A DNA stretch of 64,000 nucleotides from Neofusicoccum parvum (lineage: Eukaryota > Ascomycota > Dothideomycetes > Botryosphaeriales > Botryosphaeriaceae). Below, in pieces: positions 13,006-24,881 of the stretch. The DNA is taken from NCBI GenBank assembly GCA_020912385.1, contig CP087216.1, forward strand, positions 310,001 through 374,000, read 5' to 3'. The notes below the pieces were generated by a model. That model was not told where the DNA came from. It saw only the letters and a program-made list of their open reading frames with translations, and searched no databases. Within the stretch, counting starts at the first letter, position 1, and each line of letters starts with the position of its first letter. A program made the translations under genes and the position numbers.

Positions 13006-15018
13006 ATGGACACCACCCCCAAAGGCCGTCCACGCGCGTCCACGCACCCATCCCCCTGCACCGGCAGCAGCAGCAGCAGCAGCAGCCACGCCCACCACAA
13101 CGACCCGAGCGCCCCCGCCCAGCGCAACCCACCCACCACCATCCGCCCCCGCCCGCGCCGCCAGACCGCCAGCGCCGCCGCCACCAGCCACCGCGCCTCG
13201 GCCGCGAAGACAGCGCCGCTGTTGCTCACGCCCAAGCACGAGCTGCTGAAGCGCTTCGAGTTCCGGGACAGCGACGACGACGACAGCGGCGGTGACAACG
13301 CGTGGCCGGAAGCCGCGCGCCGCCGTAGGGGCGAAGCGGCGTCGACGTCGGCGTCGTCTCGAACCGCTGAGCCGGGAGGGCCGGTTGGAGAGGGCGCGCG
13401 GGCGGGGGGGCTGGTGTCGGAGCGCGGGGGCGAGGCGGTGGTGAGGAGGCGTCGCGGTGGGGCTGTCGCGCGGGGCGAGAGGCATGATAGCGCGGATTTG
13501 GAGGCGCCGGGGGTGCGGGTGAAGATGGAGGGGGTGGGGCTGGGGTTGGTGGGGGGTGAAGGGGATGGAGAGGGGGAGGGGGAGGGGGAGGAGAGGCTGT
13601 CGCCGTCGCCGTCGCCGTTGCCTTGGTACGGGCAGGTGGCGCGGCTGAGGCGGTTCTTCTCGAAGGGCGGGACGGCCGCGGAGGCGCTGACGCCCGGGGC
13701 GAGGACGCCGGAGGGGCTGGAGGCGTCGGAGGGTGGGTGGCCGGCGGCGGTTCCGTCGCCGCGGAGGGCGTCTTTGCTGGGGAGCGTGTGGAGCGGGCGG
13801 AAGAAAAGGGAGGCGGTGCGGCGGGCTGGACGCTCGAATGCGACGGGAGAGGACGACGGCGGGGAGGAAGGCGGCGACAACGACGACAGAGAGGAGGTCG
13901 AGCTCCTCGACTTCCTCAACCAAACCCGCATCCACCCGCTCCCGGCCTCGGCCAGCTCCCCGGCAGGCAACGCGGCGACGGCGACGGCGACGGCGACAAC
14001 GACCATGACGACGGCCTTCAGCAGAGCGACCACCGACGGCGCCAGCCGCCCCCCAAACCGCCCCAACACGCCTCACCACTCCCCTCCTCCTCCTCCTCCA
14101 CCCAGGCCCGTCAGAGCAGCGCCGTCCCGCCAAACCCGCAGCCTCGACCACCCCCGCCGCCCCTCCTCCCCCCTCGTCCACAGACCAAACACCCACCGCT
14201 CGCGCACTGCTGCTGCTGCTGCTGCTGCTGCGGCAGCGGACCCGAGCAGCCCGAGCACCGGCACGCGCTTCCTCCTCCGCTCCGACACCGCGGCGCCGAA
14301 CGGCCGGCTCCACGCGTTCATCTCGCGCGGGCGTGGTGGCGCCAGGAGCGAGCCGGACCTGCTGGCCGCGGCTCCGCCGGCGGCGGCGGATCTGGAGGCG
14401 CTGTGGTGGGCGCGGAGCGGGCGGGCGTGGGGGCCGACGCGGCTGGGGATGAGGGTGCTGGAGGGGAGGGATGACCGGGAGGGGTGGTGGAGGTGGGTGG
14501 AGGAGACGGAGGGGCGGGCGGAGGAGGGGAGGGAGGCGGAGGAGAGGAGGCTGGTCGGGAGGGTGGTCGGGGTGAGGGCGAGGATTCGGGAGTGGAAGGA
14601 GGGGTGCGGGCGGGAGGCTTGGCCGGTGGGCGTGGAGATGGTGGAGGAGGGGGAGACGGCGGGGAGCGTCTGGAGTGCGGAGGAGGTCGGGGAGGAGGAG
14701 ATGGGCAGGCTGAGGGTGGCGGAGGGGTGGGTGCCTGGGTTCGAGGGCCGGTTGTTGAGGAGGAAGCAGAGGTTTCAGGCGCGGCAGGAGCGCATGGCGA
14801 GGGAGAGAGAGGAGAGGGAGAGGAGTGCGCGGGAGATGTCTGAGGGAGGGGAGACGAGCGAGAGGGAGGGCGATGAGGGAGGGCAGGCTGTGACGGTGGG
14901 CGGCCCGAGGTATGAGACTCTCGTGGCGAGCGAAGCGCCGACGATGGGCGGGGCGGCGAGCAGCGGGGGCAAGGAGACGGACTGGGTGGTCCGGACGGAC
15001 GCGGTAGACGTGGACTGA
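13006..15018 (+). CDS. Large low-complexity protein of unknown function (670 aa)
   Basis: Intronless. The start at 13006 has a strong context (CCACCATGG), and an in-frame upstream extension has no protein-like content. The N-terminus is Ser/Pro/Arg-rich with a seven-Ser run encoded by an AGC repeat, then TPKHELLKRFEFRDSDDDD (residues about 75-95), the first conserved-looking segment. Basic and acidic patches follow, then DFLNQTRIHPLP (about 305-317), a poly-Pro run, and a poly-Ala run encoded by a CTG repeat. The last 230 residues are Trp/Glu/Arg-rich and probably helical (e.g. ALWWARSGRAWGPTRLGMRV, then a charged coil). I recognise no family. The antisense strand is also open over almost the whole length because of GC-rich third positions. 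The plus frame is preferred for its Kozak start and ordered C-terminal segment. Confidence 0.6.
   Translation: MDTTPKGRPRASTHPSPCTGSSSSSSSHAHHNDPSAPAQRNPPTTIRPRPRRQTASAAATSHRASAAKTAPLLLTPKHELLKRFEFRDSDDDDSGGDNAWPEAARRRRGEAASTSASSRTAEPGGPVGEGARAGGLVSERGGEAVVRRRRGGAVARGERHDSADLEAPGVRVKMEGVGLGLVGGEGDGEGEGEGEERLSPSPSPLPWYGQVARLRRFFSKGGTAAEALTPGARTPEGLEASEGGWPAAVPSPRRASLLGSVWSGRKKREAVRRAGRSNATGEDDGGEEGGDNDDREEVELLDFLNQTRIHPLPASASSPAGNAATATATATTTMTTAFSRATTDGASRPPNRPNTPHHSPPPPPPPRPVRAAPSRQTRSLDHPRRPSSPLVHRPNTHRSRTAAAAAAAAAADPSSPSTGTRFLLRSDTAAPNGRLHAFISRGRGGARSEPDLLAAAPPAAADLEALWWARSGRAWGPTRLGMRVLEGRDDREGWWRWVEETEGRAEEGREAEERRLVGRVVGVRARIREWKEGCGREAWPVGVEMVEEGETAGSVWSAEEVGEEEMGRLRVAEGWVPGFEGRLLRRKQRFQARQERMAREREERERSAREMSEGGETSEREGDEGGQAVTVGGPRYETLVASEAPTMGGAASSGGKETDWVVRTDAVDVD
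13064..13086 (+). repeat. (AGC)n microsatellite inside the coding region
   Basis: About 7.5 AGC units encoding a poly-Ser run near residue 20-26 of the 13006 gene; length variation between isolates is likely. Confidence 0.9.
14207..14231 (+). repeat. (CTG)n microsatellite inside the coding region
   Basis: About eight TGC/CTG units read as poly-Ala in the frame of the 13006 gene. Confidence 0.9.
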
Positions 15019-15516
15019 GGCGTGTGTGTAGTGCAGGCTGAATACTATGATGCTGCTCCAGTGTGGTGCATCGGCCTCGGCAGGATCTGAGAGCTCGAGC
15101 AGATGCAGGGACTGCAGGGGAGCCCTGACCGCCGCTCCACAGATGATTGGCGCGCCGGCCCGCTCCTGCAGTGACGTTTCCAACGTTCCAGAATCTTATC
15201 ACGAACGAGCAAAGACTGCCGGCGACCATGGCGAAGCCAGCCAGCGCCGCGCCCGCCGGCATCTGACCGCCGCAACACACGCCAGACGCGCCAGTCGCCC
15301 ACACTCCGACGCAATGCGAGCGCCCGACTCCCCCGGCGCGGAGGCCCGGCCGATAAGGTGTGTGTGTATGTGTCTGCGGGGCGGTGGGCGAGAGATAAAA
15401 CTGGCGGCGCCGAAGAGGGCGACACTGGCACCGACACCGCCGCCGGGCTGCGATACTTAAGGGCCAGACCGCCGCTCCCTCTGCCTCTGCCTCCGCCCCC
15501 GCCCTCCACCGCACCC
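15019..15516. other. Intergenic, 0.5 kb
   Basis: Between the 670-aa gene and the methyltransferase, both plus strand. Includes a GT-rich run near 15358-15372. No gene seen. Confidence 0.5.
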
Positions 15517-16259
15517 ATGGCTGACGACGACGGCTTCCTCTCCAGCTTCTCCACCGACTTCGTGCAGCTGCCGCAGTACAAGGCTGCCGGCACGTCGGCG
15601 GTCGACTTCGACGGGCTGCTCGCCCCGCCGCTCAAGCTGCACGAGGACCTGGCGGGCGGCTGCGGCGGCCAGCTGTGGCCGGCGGGCATGGTGCTGTCGC
15701 GCTACCTGCTGCGCCAGCACGCCCACGCCCTCCACGGCCGTTCAATGTCGGTACGCCTCGCCGCCGCGCCCGGCCTCGCACGCCGCCTGACCCGCTGACA
15801 CCCTCCGTCCGCAGCGTTGAGCTCGGTGCCGGCGGCGGCCTCGTCGGCCTGGCCGTCGCCCTCGGCTGCGACGCGGCCGCCAGCGAGAAGCGCCCGCTGT
15901 ACATCACCGACCAGGCGCCCATGCTCGCCCTCATGCAGCGGAACACCGCCCTCAACGCCCTGGCCGCCCGCGTGCGCCCCGTCGTCTACGACTGGGGCGC
16001 CGCCCCGCCGCCCGAGATCCCCGTGCCGCCCGACGTCATCCTGGCCGCCGACTGCGTGTACTTCGAGCCGGCCTTCCCGCTGCTGCGCAGGACGCTGGAG
16101 GACCTGATTGGCCCGAACACCGTGTGCTACTTCTGCTTCAAGCGCCGCCGGAGGGCCGATCTGCACTTCATCAAGGCCATCAAGAAGACGTTTGACGTGC
16201 AGGAGGTGCTGGACGACCCGGACAAGGACGTTTACGCGAGGCAGAACATCTTCCTGTGA
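15517..16259 (+). CDS. EFM6: Protein-lysine N-methyltransferase, EFM6/METTL21 type
   Basis: Class I SAM-dependent methyltransferase of group 16. Yeast Efm6 methylates elongation factor 1A. Exons 15517-15746 and 15815-16259 give 224 residues (yeast Efm6 is about 246). After splicing, motif I reads RSIVELGAGGGLVGLAVALG. Further marks are the acidic post-I region (YITDQAPM), the D-V-I-L-A-A-D-C-V-Y-F motif typical of METTL21 enzymes, the RRRRADLHF segment and the near-terminal YARQNIFL that marks Efm6. Only the donor AT|GTCGGT gives phase 2 and restores motif I. The nearby better-looking GTACGC donor gives an immediate stop (CGT TGA). The start lies in ACCCATGGC. Confidence 0.87.
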
Positions 16260-16938
16260 GGAGCTCTGGTGGATGCTGAGCGCGTGCGCATGTGCTGACT
16301 GGCTGGCAGGCTCAAAATCACAAAACGCAAGAACGGGACTCTGTGAAGAGCCCCAGTACGAGACCATGCTTCATTTTGCGGCGAATGGCGAACATTAGAA
16401 ATGGAAAAAAGATAAAGAGCTCGGAAGACCACGCTAGAAAAAGACGGCATTGGCCCGATGAAGAAATAGACTTTTCAAGACCGATCCCTGCCCCATTGAC
16501 TTTGAGAATATGCTCGTGTGTCTTCACTGTCTTCGGAAGTACCGAATGGCCATCACAAATCTAACCACAGAGACACCAAAGTAAGCCACGACAAGCAAAG
16601 TCTTCTATCGTTCAAGAAAGCTCTCTGATTTTTGGTATCCTAGGCTGCATCATGATTGAGCTCCATGACTGGGCGTGCATGCTCTGCAATCCACCAAGGA
16701 ATAGAGGAGTGAGTAATTCTAACCTTCTCGTCAGGCTGTATGTCGTCCCTCATCAATCAACAATCCACCAATTAAAGCCCCCTGTCCCGCAGTCTTGTTT
16801 TCCCGATGCCTTTCTTTCTCAAAAGCCCTTCATACTCAAACAATGACCTGCATCCAAGCTCTCTTTTTACCCAACTCCCAATCCTCGGAAAGGCCATTTA
16901 CCAGCCAATGTCAGCCCTCCAAAACCCCCAACTGTCCC
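16260..16938. other. Convergent intergenic region, 0.7 kb
   Basis: 3' flanks of EFM6 (plus) and of the 706-aa gene (minus). AT-richer than the neighbouring coding DNA. No gene recognised. Confidence 0.5.
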
Positions 16939-19190
16939 TTAATCCACATCCATTTCATCGCCCTCCCCACCCTCAGCACCATCTTCCTCGTCTTGACCGC
17001 CACCCTGCTCCTCGTCGCCAGCAGCGTCCAGCGTAACCCCGTCCGCCAACGCCAACAACTCCGTATCCAACTCCATCTCATCGCGCGCCTGCTCCTCACC
17101 TCCCAACGCACCACCCACCACGGCTCCAGCCGCCCCACCACCGGCCCGCTCCTCCACCCTCCGAACCCTCGCCGCCAACACCTCGTTCCCCGCCCACAGC
17201 CTCTCCCTCACCGCACACTTCCGCACGATCTCGTCCCGCAGCTGCTGCACCCCCAGCGCCGCCACCCCCCGCGCCGCATGCTCCCTCTCCAGCTCCGCCA
17301 CCGTCGGCAGCCGCTCCTCGCCCTTCTCCTCTCCGTCGAGAACGGAGTCGACCGGCTCCGCGGCGCCTTCGTCCTCGGAGGAGCTCGTCTCCGCGGTGCC
17401 TTCGTCTTCGGAGCTCGTCTCCTCCGCCGCGGCGGGCGAGACCACCGTCGAGACGGCGCCGGTCGCCGCGTCGCGCACCTTGACGCCGCCGGCGAGCGCG
17501 GCCAGCGCGGCGCCCGCGGCGGCGCGGGCGGCGGCGTGCTGGGTCGCGGGGGTGGCGCCGGAGGCGCGGGCGGCTAGGAAGGCGGGGCGGGCGGCGGAGA
17601 GCTGGGCGGAGTGCTTGAAGGTGTAGGTGATGCTGGGTGGAGACGGTTTAGCCGGGCTGAGGGGGTGCGTGGTGTTGTAAGTGCGGTGGTGGGGAGCGAG
17701 CTGGTGAAAGGAAAGGAAAGGAAAGGGGGAATGGGGAAGGAGGGAAGGAAAAGGGTGACTTACCCGCCCATCGTCGCGCTGATTGTGCCATTGTCGTCGT
17801 CGTCGTCGTCGTCGTCACTGCTTGCCTCAGAGTCATCCTCCCAACCCTCCTCTCCGAGCCTCGCAACCAACCTCTCCCGCCGCTCCGCCGCCGCCTCGCA
17901 CATCGCCCGCAGGCTGCCCAGCGCCCCCGCTAGCTGCCGTGCCCCGAACCCCAGCAGGAACCCCGCGTCGCGCGGCAGCACCGGCCAGCTCGCGCAACCG
18001 CCGTACGTCCGCGCCACGGCGGCTTGGTCCGCAGCGAAGGAGATCAGCAGCCACTTGTGCAGGTAGTTGTGCGAGAAGGCCGCGGCCGGCCAGGAGGGCG
18101 GCGCGCCGGGCGTCCTGGTCACGGGTAAGGCGGCGGCGGGCTTGGTCTTGGGCGGCTTGCTGGCGGGCGTGTTCTTCTTCGCAGTTTTGGTGTCTGGGAC
18201 TGCAGCGACGGCGGCGGGCATGGTCTTGGACAGCTTGCCGGCCGAGCCGTTCATCTTCGCGGCCCTGGTGTCCGGGGCTGCGGCGGTGCGAGAGCGGCGG
18301 GTGGCGGGCGCGCTCTTTGGGGGGACAGCGGCGCCGGTGTCGTCGTTCGCTGCGGAGCTCCGCGTCGTCGGGGTGTTTTTGGCTCTGCTGCGCGTCTCTG
18401 GGGCGTCCTTGGGCGCCGGGGTGGACGTGGCGCTGCCGTTCGCTGCGGGAGCGGCCTTGTCGTCGTCCTTGACCGCGGGCGATGGCTTGCTCTTCTTGCT
18501 GGCAGCGGGCGCGGCCTTGCTTTCCTTCTTCGCGGCGACGGCGGCCGCGCTCTCCTCGCTCGCTGCTGCTTTGCTAACCGCCTTCCTCGCTGCAACCGGG
18601 GGCGTGCTGGACTCCGCTGCCGGTCGACCAGAAGCGACCTCCGCCAGCCGGCTCGACGACCGGCGTGGTCGCGGTCGCGGCTCCGACGCCGGCCCGGACG
18701 TCTCGGCTGCGACGAGAGAGGCGACGCGGCTGTTCACGGGGCGCGGCTCGGTTGCTGGGCCTGCGGAGCTCGACGCCGCGGGCGTCGTGGGCGGCGGGCT
18801 GGCCGGGAGCCCGGCGAGCCGGCTGGATGCGCGGACTGGCCGAGGCGCGGCCGCGGGCGTGCTGGGTCGGTCGGCGGGTTGGGGGTCATCTGTGTTTGTG
18901 GGGTGGCCGGACGAGCGAGTGAGGCGAGGTGCGGGCGCGGGTGAGGCTGTCGGGGCTGTGGGCGCGCTGGGTCGGTCGACGGGCTGGTTGGGAGCTGGAT
19001 CGTCGGCGAGACCGGATGAGCGGCCTCGACGCAGCGGGGGTGGGACGGCGGGCATGGACGGTGTGGCTGCGAGAGTGGTCGTAGAGGCTGTAGAAGACGT
19101 CGAGGCTGTGTTGGTGTTGTCTTTGTCGTTGCGGGTCGAGCGGCGACGTCCAGGCTCAGATGTGGATGAGGCTTTCGAGTTACGCGCCAT
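16939..19190 (-). CDS. Unknown Ala/Ser/Pro-rich, probably nuclear protein (706 aa)
   Basis: Exons 17764-19190 and 16939-17632 (131-nt intron, GTAAGT...CACCCAG); phase 2 closes as Gly-Ile-Thr-Tyr. Residues 1-360 are disordered and basic, with repeated Arg-Ser-Ser-(Ser)-Arg-Leu-Ala and Lys-Pro/Lys-Ala stretches. A compact segment follows at about 375-450: HNYLHKWLLISFAADQAAVA, then Gly/Leu-rich helices. It ends in an Asp run (DDDDDDDD), then ITYTFKHSAQLSAARPAFLA and an Ala-rich helix. The last 100 residues contain a Leu/Glu helix (ELEREHAARG to RRVEERAG) and a highly acidic tail ending MDVD. The basic N-terminus and acidic C-terminus suggest a chromatin- or chaperone-type role, but no family is recognised. 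Confidence 0.68.
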
Positions 19191-19771
19191 GGTTGTCGAC
19201 GGGAAGATCTTCTTGGGCTTCGGCGTGGAATGGGTTCGCTCAGCTTCAGTGCGGAAGACCTGGTTGCGTGTTGTTGTGGAAGAGGGTGCTGGGGGTTGGG
19301 GGAAGAGAAGAAGTACTAGGAGTGTTCAACGAGGAGCGCGAAAGGTTGTGAAGAGGTGGAGGGAGACGCGTTCGGCTTCCGGAGCGCCGCGTGTGCTGGA
19401 AGAAACGCGTAGAATGTGAATGTGGAGGGTAAACAGAACAGACTGAGCCGAAACGGTAACTGGCCGGAGAGGTGAATGTGACAGCGGTGATTGCAAGACA
19501 TCGGGGAGCTAAGAACAGCAGGGAGAGACTCATATCACTTCGAGCCCCGTCGGACTTGGCCTTTTCCTTCCCACTTCTCCCTTGTAGCTTCCAGGCATGC
19601 CTTGGCAATGGTATTGGTTAGATGTTTGTATATGTCTATGTCAATGGTCGTACACTCATGAACATTCTTCGTACAGCCCCGGAGTATCTACGAATCCTCC
19701 TTCTTACTTTTCCAGCAACTGCAATTTGTACAAGAAGCAGTGTCAACGACGCGAATACACACCTTGGTTTA
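19191..19771. other. Intergenic, 0.6 kb
   Basis: Upstream of the 706-aa gene and downstream of the proton-channel stop (both minus). Probable promoter of the former; no other feature recognised. Confidence 0.5.
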
Positions 19772-20506
19772 CTAGTTGTCCTTCAGTTTCTTGATCTCGT
19801 CCCTGAGATCGGCATTCTCTTTCTCAAGATCCTCAACCCGCTTCTCCAAGCTTTCCATCTGCTCTTGTGCGCCAACACTGAGCTCTTCAATGATCTTGAA
19901 GACACGCCACAGACGAAGGACGATGACTAGAGAAGCGACCTCCTCGACAGGGCCGCGCAGGAGGACGTCGAGGATGAAGGAGGCGAGAATGACCAGAGCA
20001 TCGAAGCAGTGAAACGCTGAGTGGAAGTAGCTACAGGGCAAAGCAAGATGAGCAGCTGCGTCAAATAGCGCAAAGGGATGGCACGACATACGATAGACCA
20101 AAGGCCCACACTGAAGCGAGCAATTCAGCCATGAAGAGGCACGAGAAGACCAGACTGACGATGCCAAGCGCCTCGAGGGCATCGTTCCAGCCAGTGTGCG
20201 ACTTCTTGCTCTCGCAGACGAACAACTGGATGACAAAATCTACAAGGAACTGTTTAGGAGCTCGTACTGCAGTGACTGTGCTACGCCGAGCCTACCTGCG
20301 AAGATACACGTCACATCGGCAACGACGAGCGCCAAGACTGCATAGTGGCCCGTTTTGGAAGTCAGAAAGCGCTGGGTCTGCAGCCGGCTCTGGCCGATGG
20401 AGGTCTCGGCGGAAGGTGATATGAAGCGCTGCAGAGTGCGGTCGGTGAACTCATTGAAAGTCCGCCTGCTTCCGAGAAGCGGCTGCGTCTGGTTCTCTTC
20501 ATCCAT
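19772..20506 (-). CDS. Voltage-gated proton channel (Hv1-like)
   Basis: Four-helix voltage sensor without a pore domain, expected to extrude H+ across the plasma or an organelle membrane. Exons 20296-20506, 20092-20239, 19772-20030 give 205 residues. S1 is about 54-78 with the selectivity-type Asp64 (YAVLALVVADVTCIFADFVI). S2 is about 92-117 with Glu109. S3 is about 124-145 with Asp130. S4 is about 150-168 with the Hv1 signature RLWRVFKIIEE, gating residues Arg159, Arg162 and Lys165. The third position is Lys where animal Hv1 has Arg. S4 runs straight into a C-terminal coiled coil (about 170-205, Leu/Glu/Lys heptads), which in Hv1 drives dimerisation. The length fits fungal Hv1 proteins. It is divergent from Pab2, with 532 bp between starts. 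Confidence 0.88.
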
Positions 20507-21038
20507 GGCAGCGAGTGACAAGTGGAGTGCGACAGAAGCGGAGAAAATCGAAGCGTGGTACAACACGGCTGGGCAGGCTGTGTGAGCGGTACTGTTGGGG
20601 TCTGCAACAGTGGAACCAGACGGGCAGGCGGCGATAGCAAGGGCGGGAGTCTGGCGGCCGCGGTGGTGTTGAGGTGTTCGCGTGGTTTAGCGGCGCGCTA
20701 GCGCCCAGACGAGCGGGTCGGACCCCGGCGGGCTCAGGTGGCCCAAGCTTTCGACGCGACTTCCAATTCCACCCCAGACCAAGCCAGAGGACGTGGAGCT
20801 GCCTGCCGCCAACCCGACCCAACTCTCCCACACCCTCCAACTCTCGCACTCTCTGTGTGACCGCCCGCTCGGCTGCTCTTCCCCACTCACTTGCGCCCCG
20901 TAGGCTCGCCCCCCGCGTCGCCTGTCCTGCGACATCCCGGCGTCCCCAACGCCTTGCGCCCAGCTGCTAACAAAGACGATCGATCAGGTCGCCGAGTATC
21001 TTATAGAGCAAGCGGACTTCGATCCACGAGACGCAATC
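20507..21038. promoter_or_regulatory. Divergent promoter region between the proton channel and Pab2
   Basis: 532 bp between opposite start codons. C/T-rich on the plus strand near 20770-20910, as is common upstream of fungal RNA-binding protein genes. No specific site identified. Confidence 0.35.
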
Positions 21039-22114
<1,076 letters not shown>

Positions 22115-23924
22115 ACTGGTTTTATTCGCAAAGGCCGTGTTCAGCGTTTTCGCGGTTCCAGCTTCCTTTGTTTACTTCTAACAATCAGCTCTCCGAGGTG
22201 CAGCCTAGCGCGATGCATTCATCGGCTCATTCAGACGACGCGGTCGACACGCACATTTGGTGAACGGTAGCAACAGACAGACAACGTGGGGATTGGGTGA
22301 TTGCATACAGAAGAAGAACTTCGGGAAGACAGCCCACCAAAATTTGGCCTTCTTTACGGTACCAAAAGTTTTTGGGGTCACATTATCTGCTTGAGCTTCT
22401 TGAGGGTTGAGGGTGAGGGTAGGAGCGATGCCGTCTTTTCTTAAGATAGGATTGCGTCCATCCCTTCGGTGGCAAAGGAAAGAGAAAATACGAAGGGAAG
22501 AGTTCCACTCCGGTGTTATTGGTTCTCAAGGGAATTTGGGAGGTGGCTTCTTCTTTTTCAAAGGAGTTTCTACTCTCTTTTCTTTCTTTCTTTTTCTCTC
22601 TGTTGTTTTCCCTTCTTTTGATCTCTTTCTGGTTTCACCCGGGGACTTTAATACCCCTCCGTTCCCGCTGGAAAAGAAAAACAAAAGAAGGCATCATCAT
22701 CCCATTGTCCACGCACGAACAAGAAGAGAAAAATTGCTGTGGAGAGCGAGAAAGATGGCTCAAGATTGCGAGAAGGAAAGACACTCCCTCACCCATCGAT
22801 GAAAAGATATCAAAGAAGTGCCGGACCAAATGCCGGTAGGTTTGCAACACGCACATACCACAGCCATACGAGTTGGAAGTAAGTATGGTGGAGGATCGCG
22901 GGTACGCTGAAGAGGGATAAAGAGGAAGAAGGGGACAGAAGCATTTTGAACGTTCTCCGCCACCATCCTCTGCCTGGATGCTTCCTCGCGGACTTTGCTA
23001 AGTTCTGTGTCCGATCCCGCCGAGGAAAGAGAAAGCAGCCGAGCCCGCTCACTCCATGTTTGAGCCCGTCTCTCATGCTCGAGACGGACAAACAAGAAAA
23101 TAAGGACGAGATGGCCGACGAGTTGCTGCAGCTCTGTATCAGCAGCCCTGATCGTGGCCACAAGCGGAGCACGTCCCGGACTGGTTTCTCTTCTTCTTCG
23201 TGTAGACTGCCTTCGTTTCTAGCTAACATGTTGCAGAGAAAGATAGGGGTGGCGCCTCTGCTATACGCGCCTCGGACGGACGTAGGCTTCAGGTAATGCT
23301 TTGCTGGTAAGCAAGTAGTCGCGCAAGAGGCGAAGGGATGCGTCTAGAGTAGCGACGCTCTCTCGCTTGTGATGTCGGTGGCTGGTCTTTGAGTGCTGCT
23401 GCCTGCCTCGAGACGCTATGGAGCATGATTGTGAACGGGAAGACGCGCATGTTTCGAGGAGATGGGTTATATGAGAGATGAGCAGACGTGGGGCGAGCGG
23501 ATGGGCTGCAAGGGCTAGCATGTGAAGGATTGAAGGCGGCTGCCTGGCAACCACATTCACCTGCTCAACATGATCCTTCTTGAATCACTCGTAGAAAATT
23601 AGAGACCAGCAGATGTAGATATTTGTACAATGCCGCAACCGGCGCGTGTATTTGATTTCACCACAAGCCGCTCTTCCGAGGAGTACAGAGGAACGCCGTG
23701 ATTTAGGGAAGAAACGAGAGCTCAGTAAACAGCAAGGTTATCCTCTCCGAACACCGGGTATACATGACGTGGATGGAGCAGGTCAGGCAGCAGTTCGCTT
23801 GCTCCTGCCGCTGGAGGCAAACAAAAAGACGGACACACAAAACCCTCCAGAGGGAATCTTCGATCGTACCAACGCAAGAAAAGAGACGAAACCGCAAGAA
23901 AATCCACCCTCCCTCTCCCCCATC
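22115..23924. other. Intergenic, 1.8 kb
   Basis: Convergent 3' flanks of Pab2 (plus) and Pep12 (minus). Contains a strongly T/C-rich tract at about 22555-22640. Open frames are short and motif-free. Possibly a long Pab2 3' UTR. Confidence 0.5.
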
Positions 23925-24881
23925 TCAGCCCAGCACGACAGCCAAAATGATGATGGTCAGCACGACGGCCAAGATGATCAGCAAGCAGCACGCCTTGTTC
24001 CTGGCGGCCTTCTGGTGCCGGCTGGCCGTGGTCAGCTCGACGTGGGCGCCGCGGGTGTCGGTGCGCACGCCCTCGACGTTCTCGCTGATGATGTCGAGCT
24101 GCTCGCCCTGCTCGTGCACCATGTGCGCGACGTCGCGGAACAGCTCGTTCAGCTCGCCGACCGACTGCTCGATGTTGCGGATCTCGGACTCGCGCTCGAT
24201 GATCAGCGACTCCTGGAAGTCCACCTCGTCCTGCGACGCCAGGCGCAGCTGCTCCTGCTCCTGCTGCTGCTGTTGGTGGTGGTGGGACTGCGGGGCGCCG
24301 CCGGGAGTGGGGGCGTCGTCGAGGGCGGCGCGCGCCGCGGCGGCGGAGCTGCGTTCTTTTTCGATGGCGCGGCGTTGGAGGACTTGGAATTCGGTGAGGG
24401 AGGCTTTGAATTCGCGGTTGAGTTTGCCCTGGGTGAATTTTTGGGATGGCTGGGGGCCTGTTAGCTTGTGGTCGCCGCGAACCTCTGATAGTGGGATTTT
24501 CTATTTAAAGAAACATCGTGGAGTTGATGTATTCTTCGTGCGCGCAAACTGGTGGGATTGAGGGAGAGGGACTGGTTTACGCACCCCCAGATCAGGCCAT
24601 TGCTGGACCTTCTTCAGGCCTTCACCGACTTCCTTGAACCCGGAGCTGGTCTCGTCGATGAGGTCGCGCACTCTCTCGCGCACGCGCTCCGTCTCGCGCT
24701 TGGTGCCGAGCAGGGAGATCTGGTTGTTTAGGCGGGTGACGTTGGAGGTCAGGCTGAATAGCTGGTCCGAGAGCTGCGAGGTGAAGCGCTTGAACTCTGG
24801 GTCGTCGGCGTACTCGGGATCGTCCTGTCGCCGCCAGGTGGTTGGCTGCGACTCTAGCCGGGAGGAATCGTCGAACGACAT
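23925..24881 (-). CDS. PEP12: Endosomal/vacuolar t-SNARE, syntaxin Pep12 type
   Basis: Qa-SNARE for fusion of Golgi-derived vesicles with late endosomes. Exons 24585-24881 and 23925-24449 (135-nt intron) give 273 residues. The N-terminal regulatory helices (about 28-98) start FKRFTSQLSDQLFSLTSNVT. A linker carries a His/Gln-rich run encoded by CAG repeats. The SNARE motif is about 178-240 (SLIIERESEIRNIEQSVGEL) with the zero-layer Gln213 in VHEQGEQLD. The single C-terminal transmembrane anchor is about 253-272, preceded by a basic stretch. Length and anchor fit Pep12/syntaxin-7 better than plasma-membrane Sso proteins; Vam3 is the alternative. It shares a 407-bp divergent promoter with Ndc1. 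Confidence 0.92.

Noticed and set aside
12811..15183. 790-codon minus-strand frame opposite the 670-aa gene
   Set aside because: Monotonous Pro/Arg/His/Leu composition typical of the antisense of a GC-rich gene; kept only as a finding about strand ambiguity.
22555..22640. Pyrimidine-rich tract suggestive of a strong promoter
   Set aside because: It lies between convergent genes with no coding start downstream on that strand.
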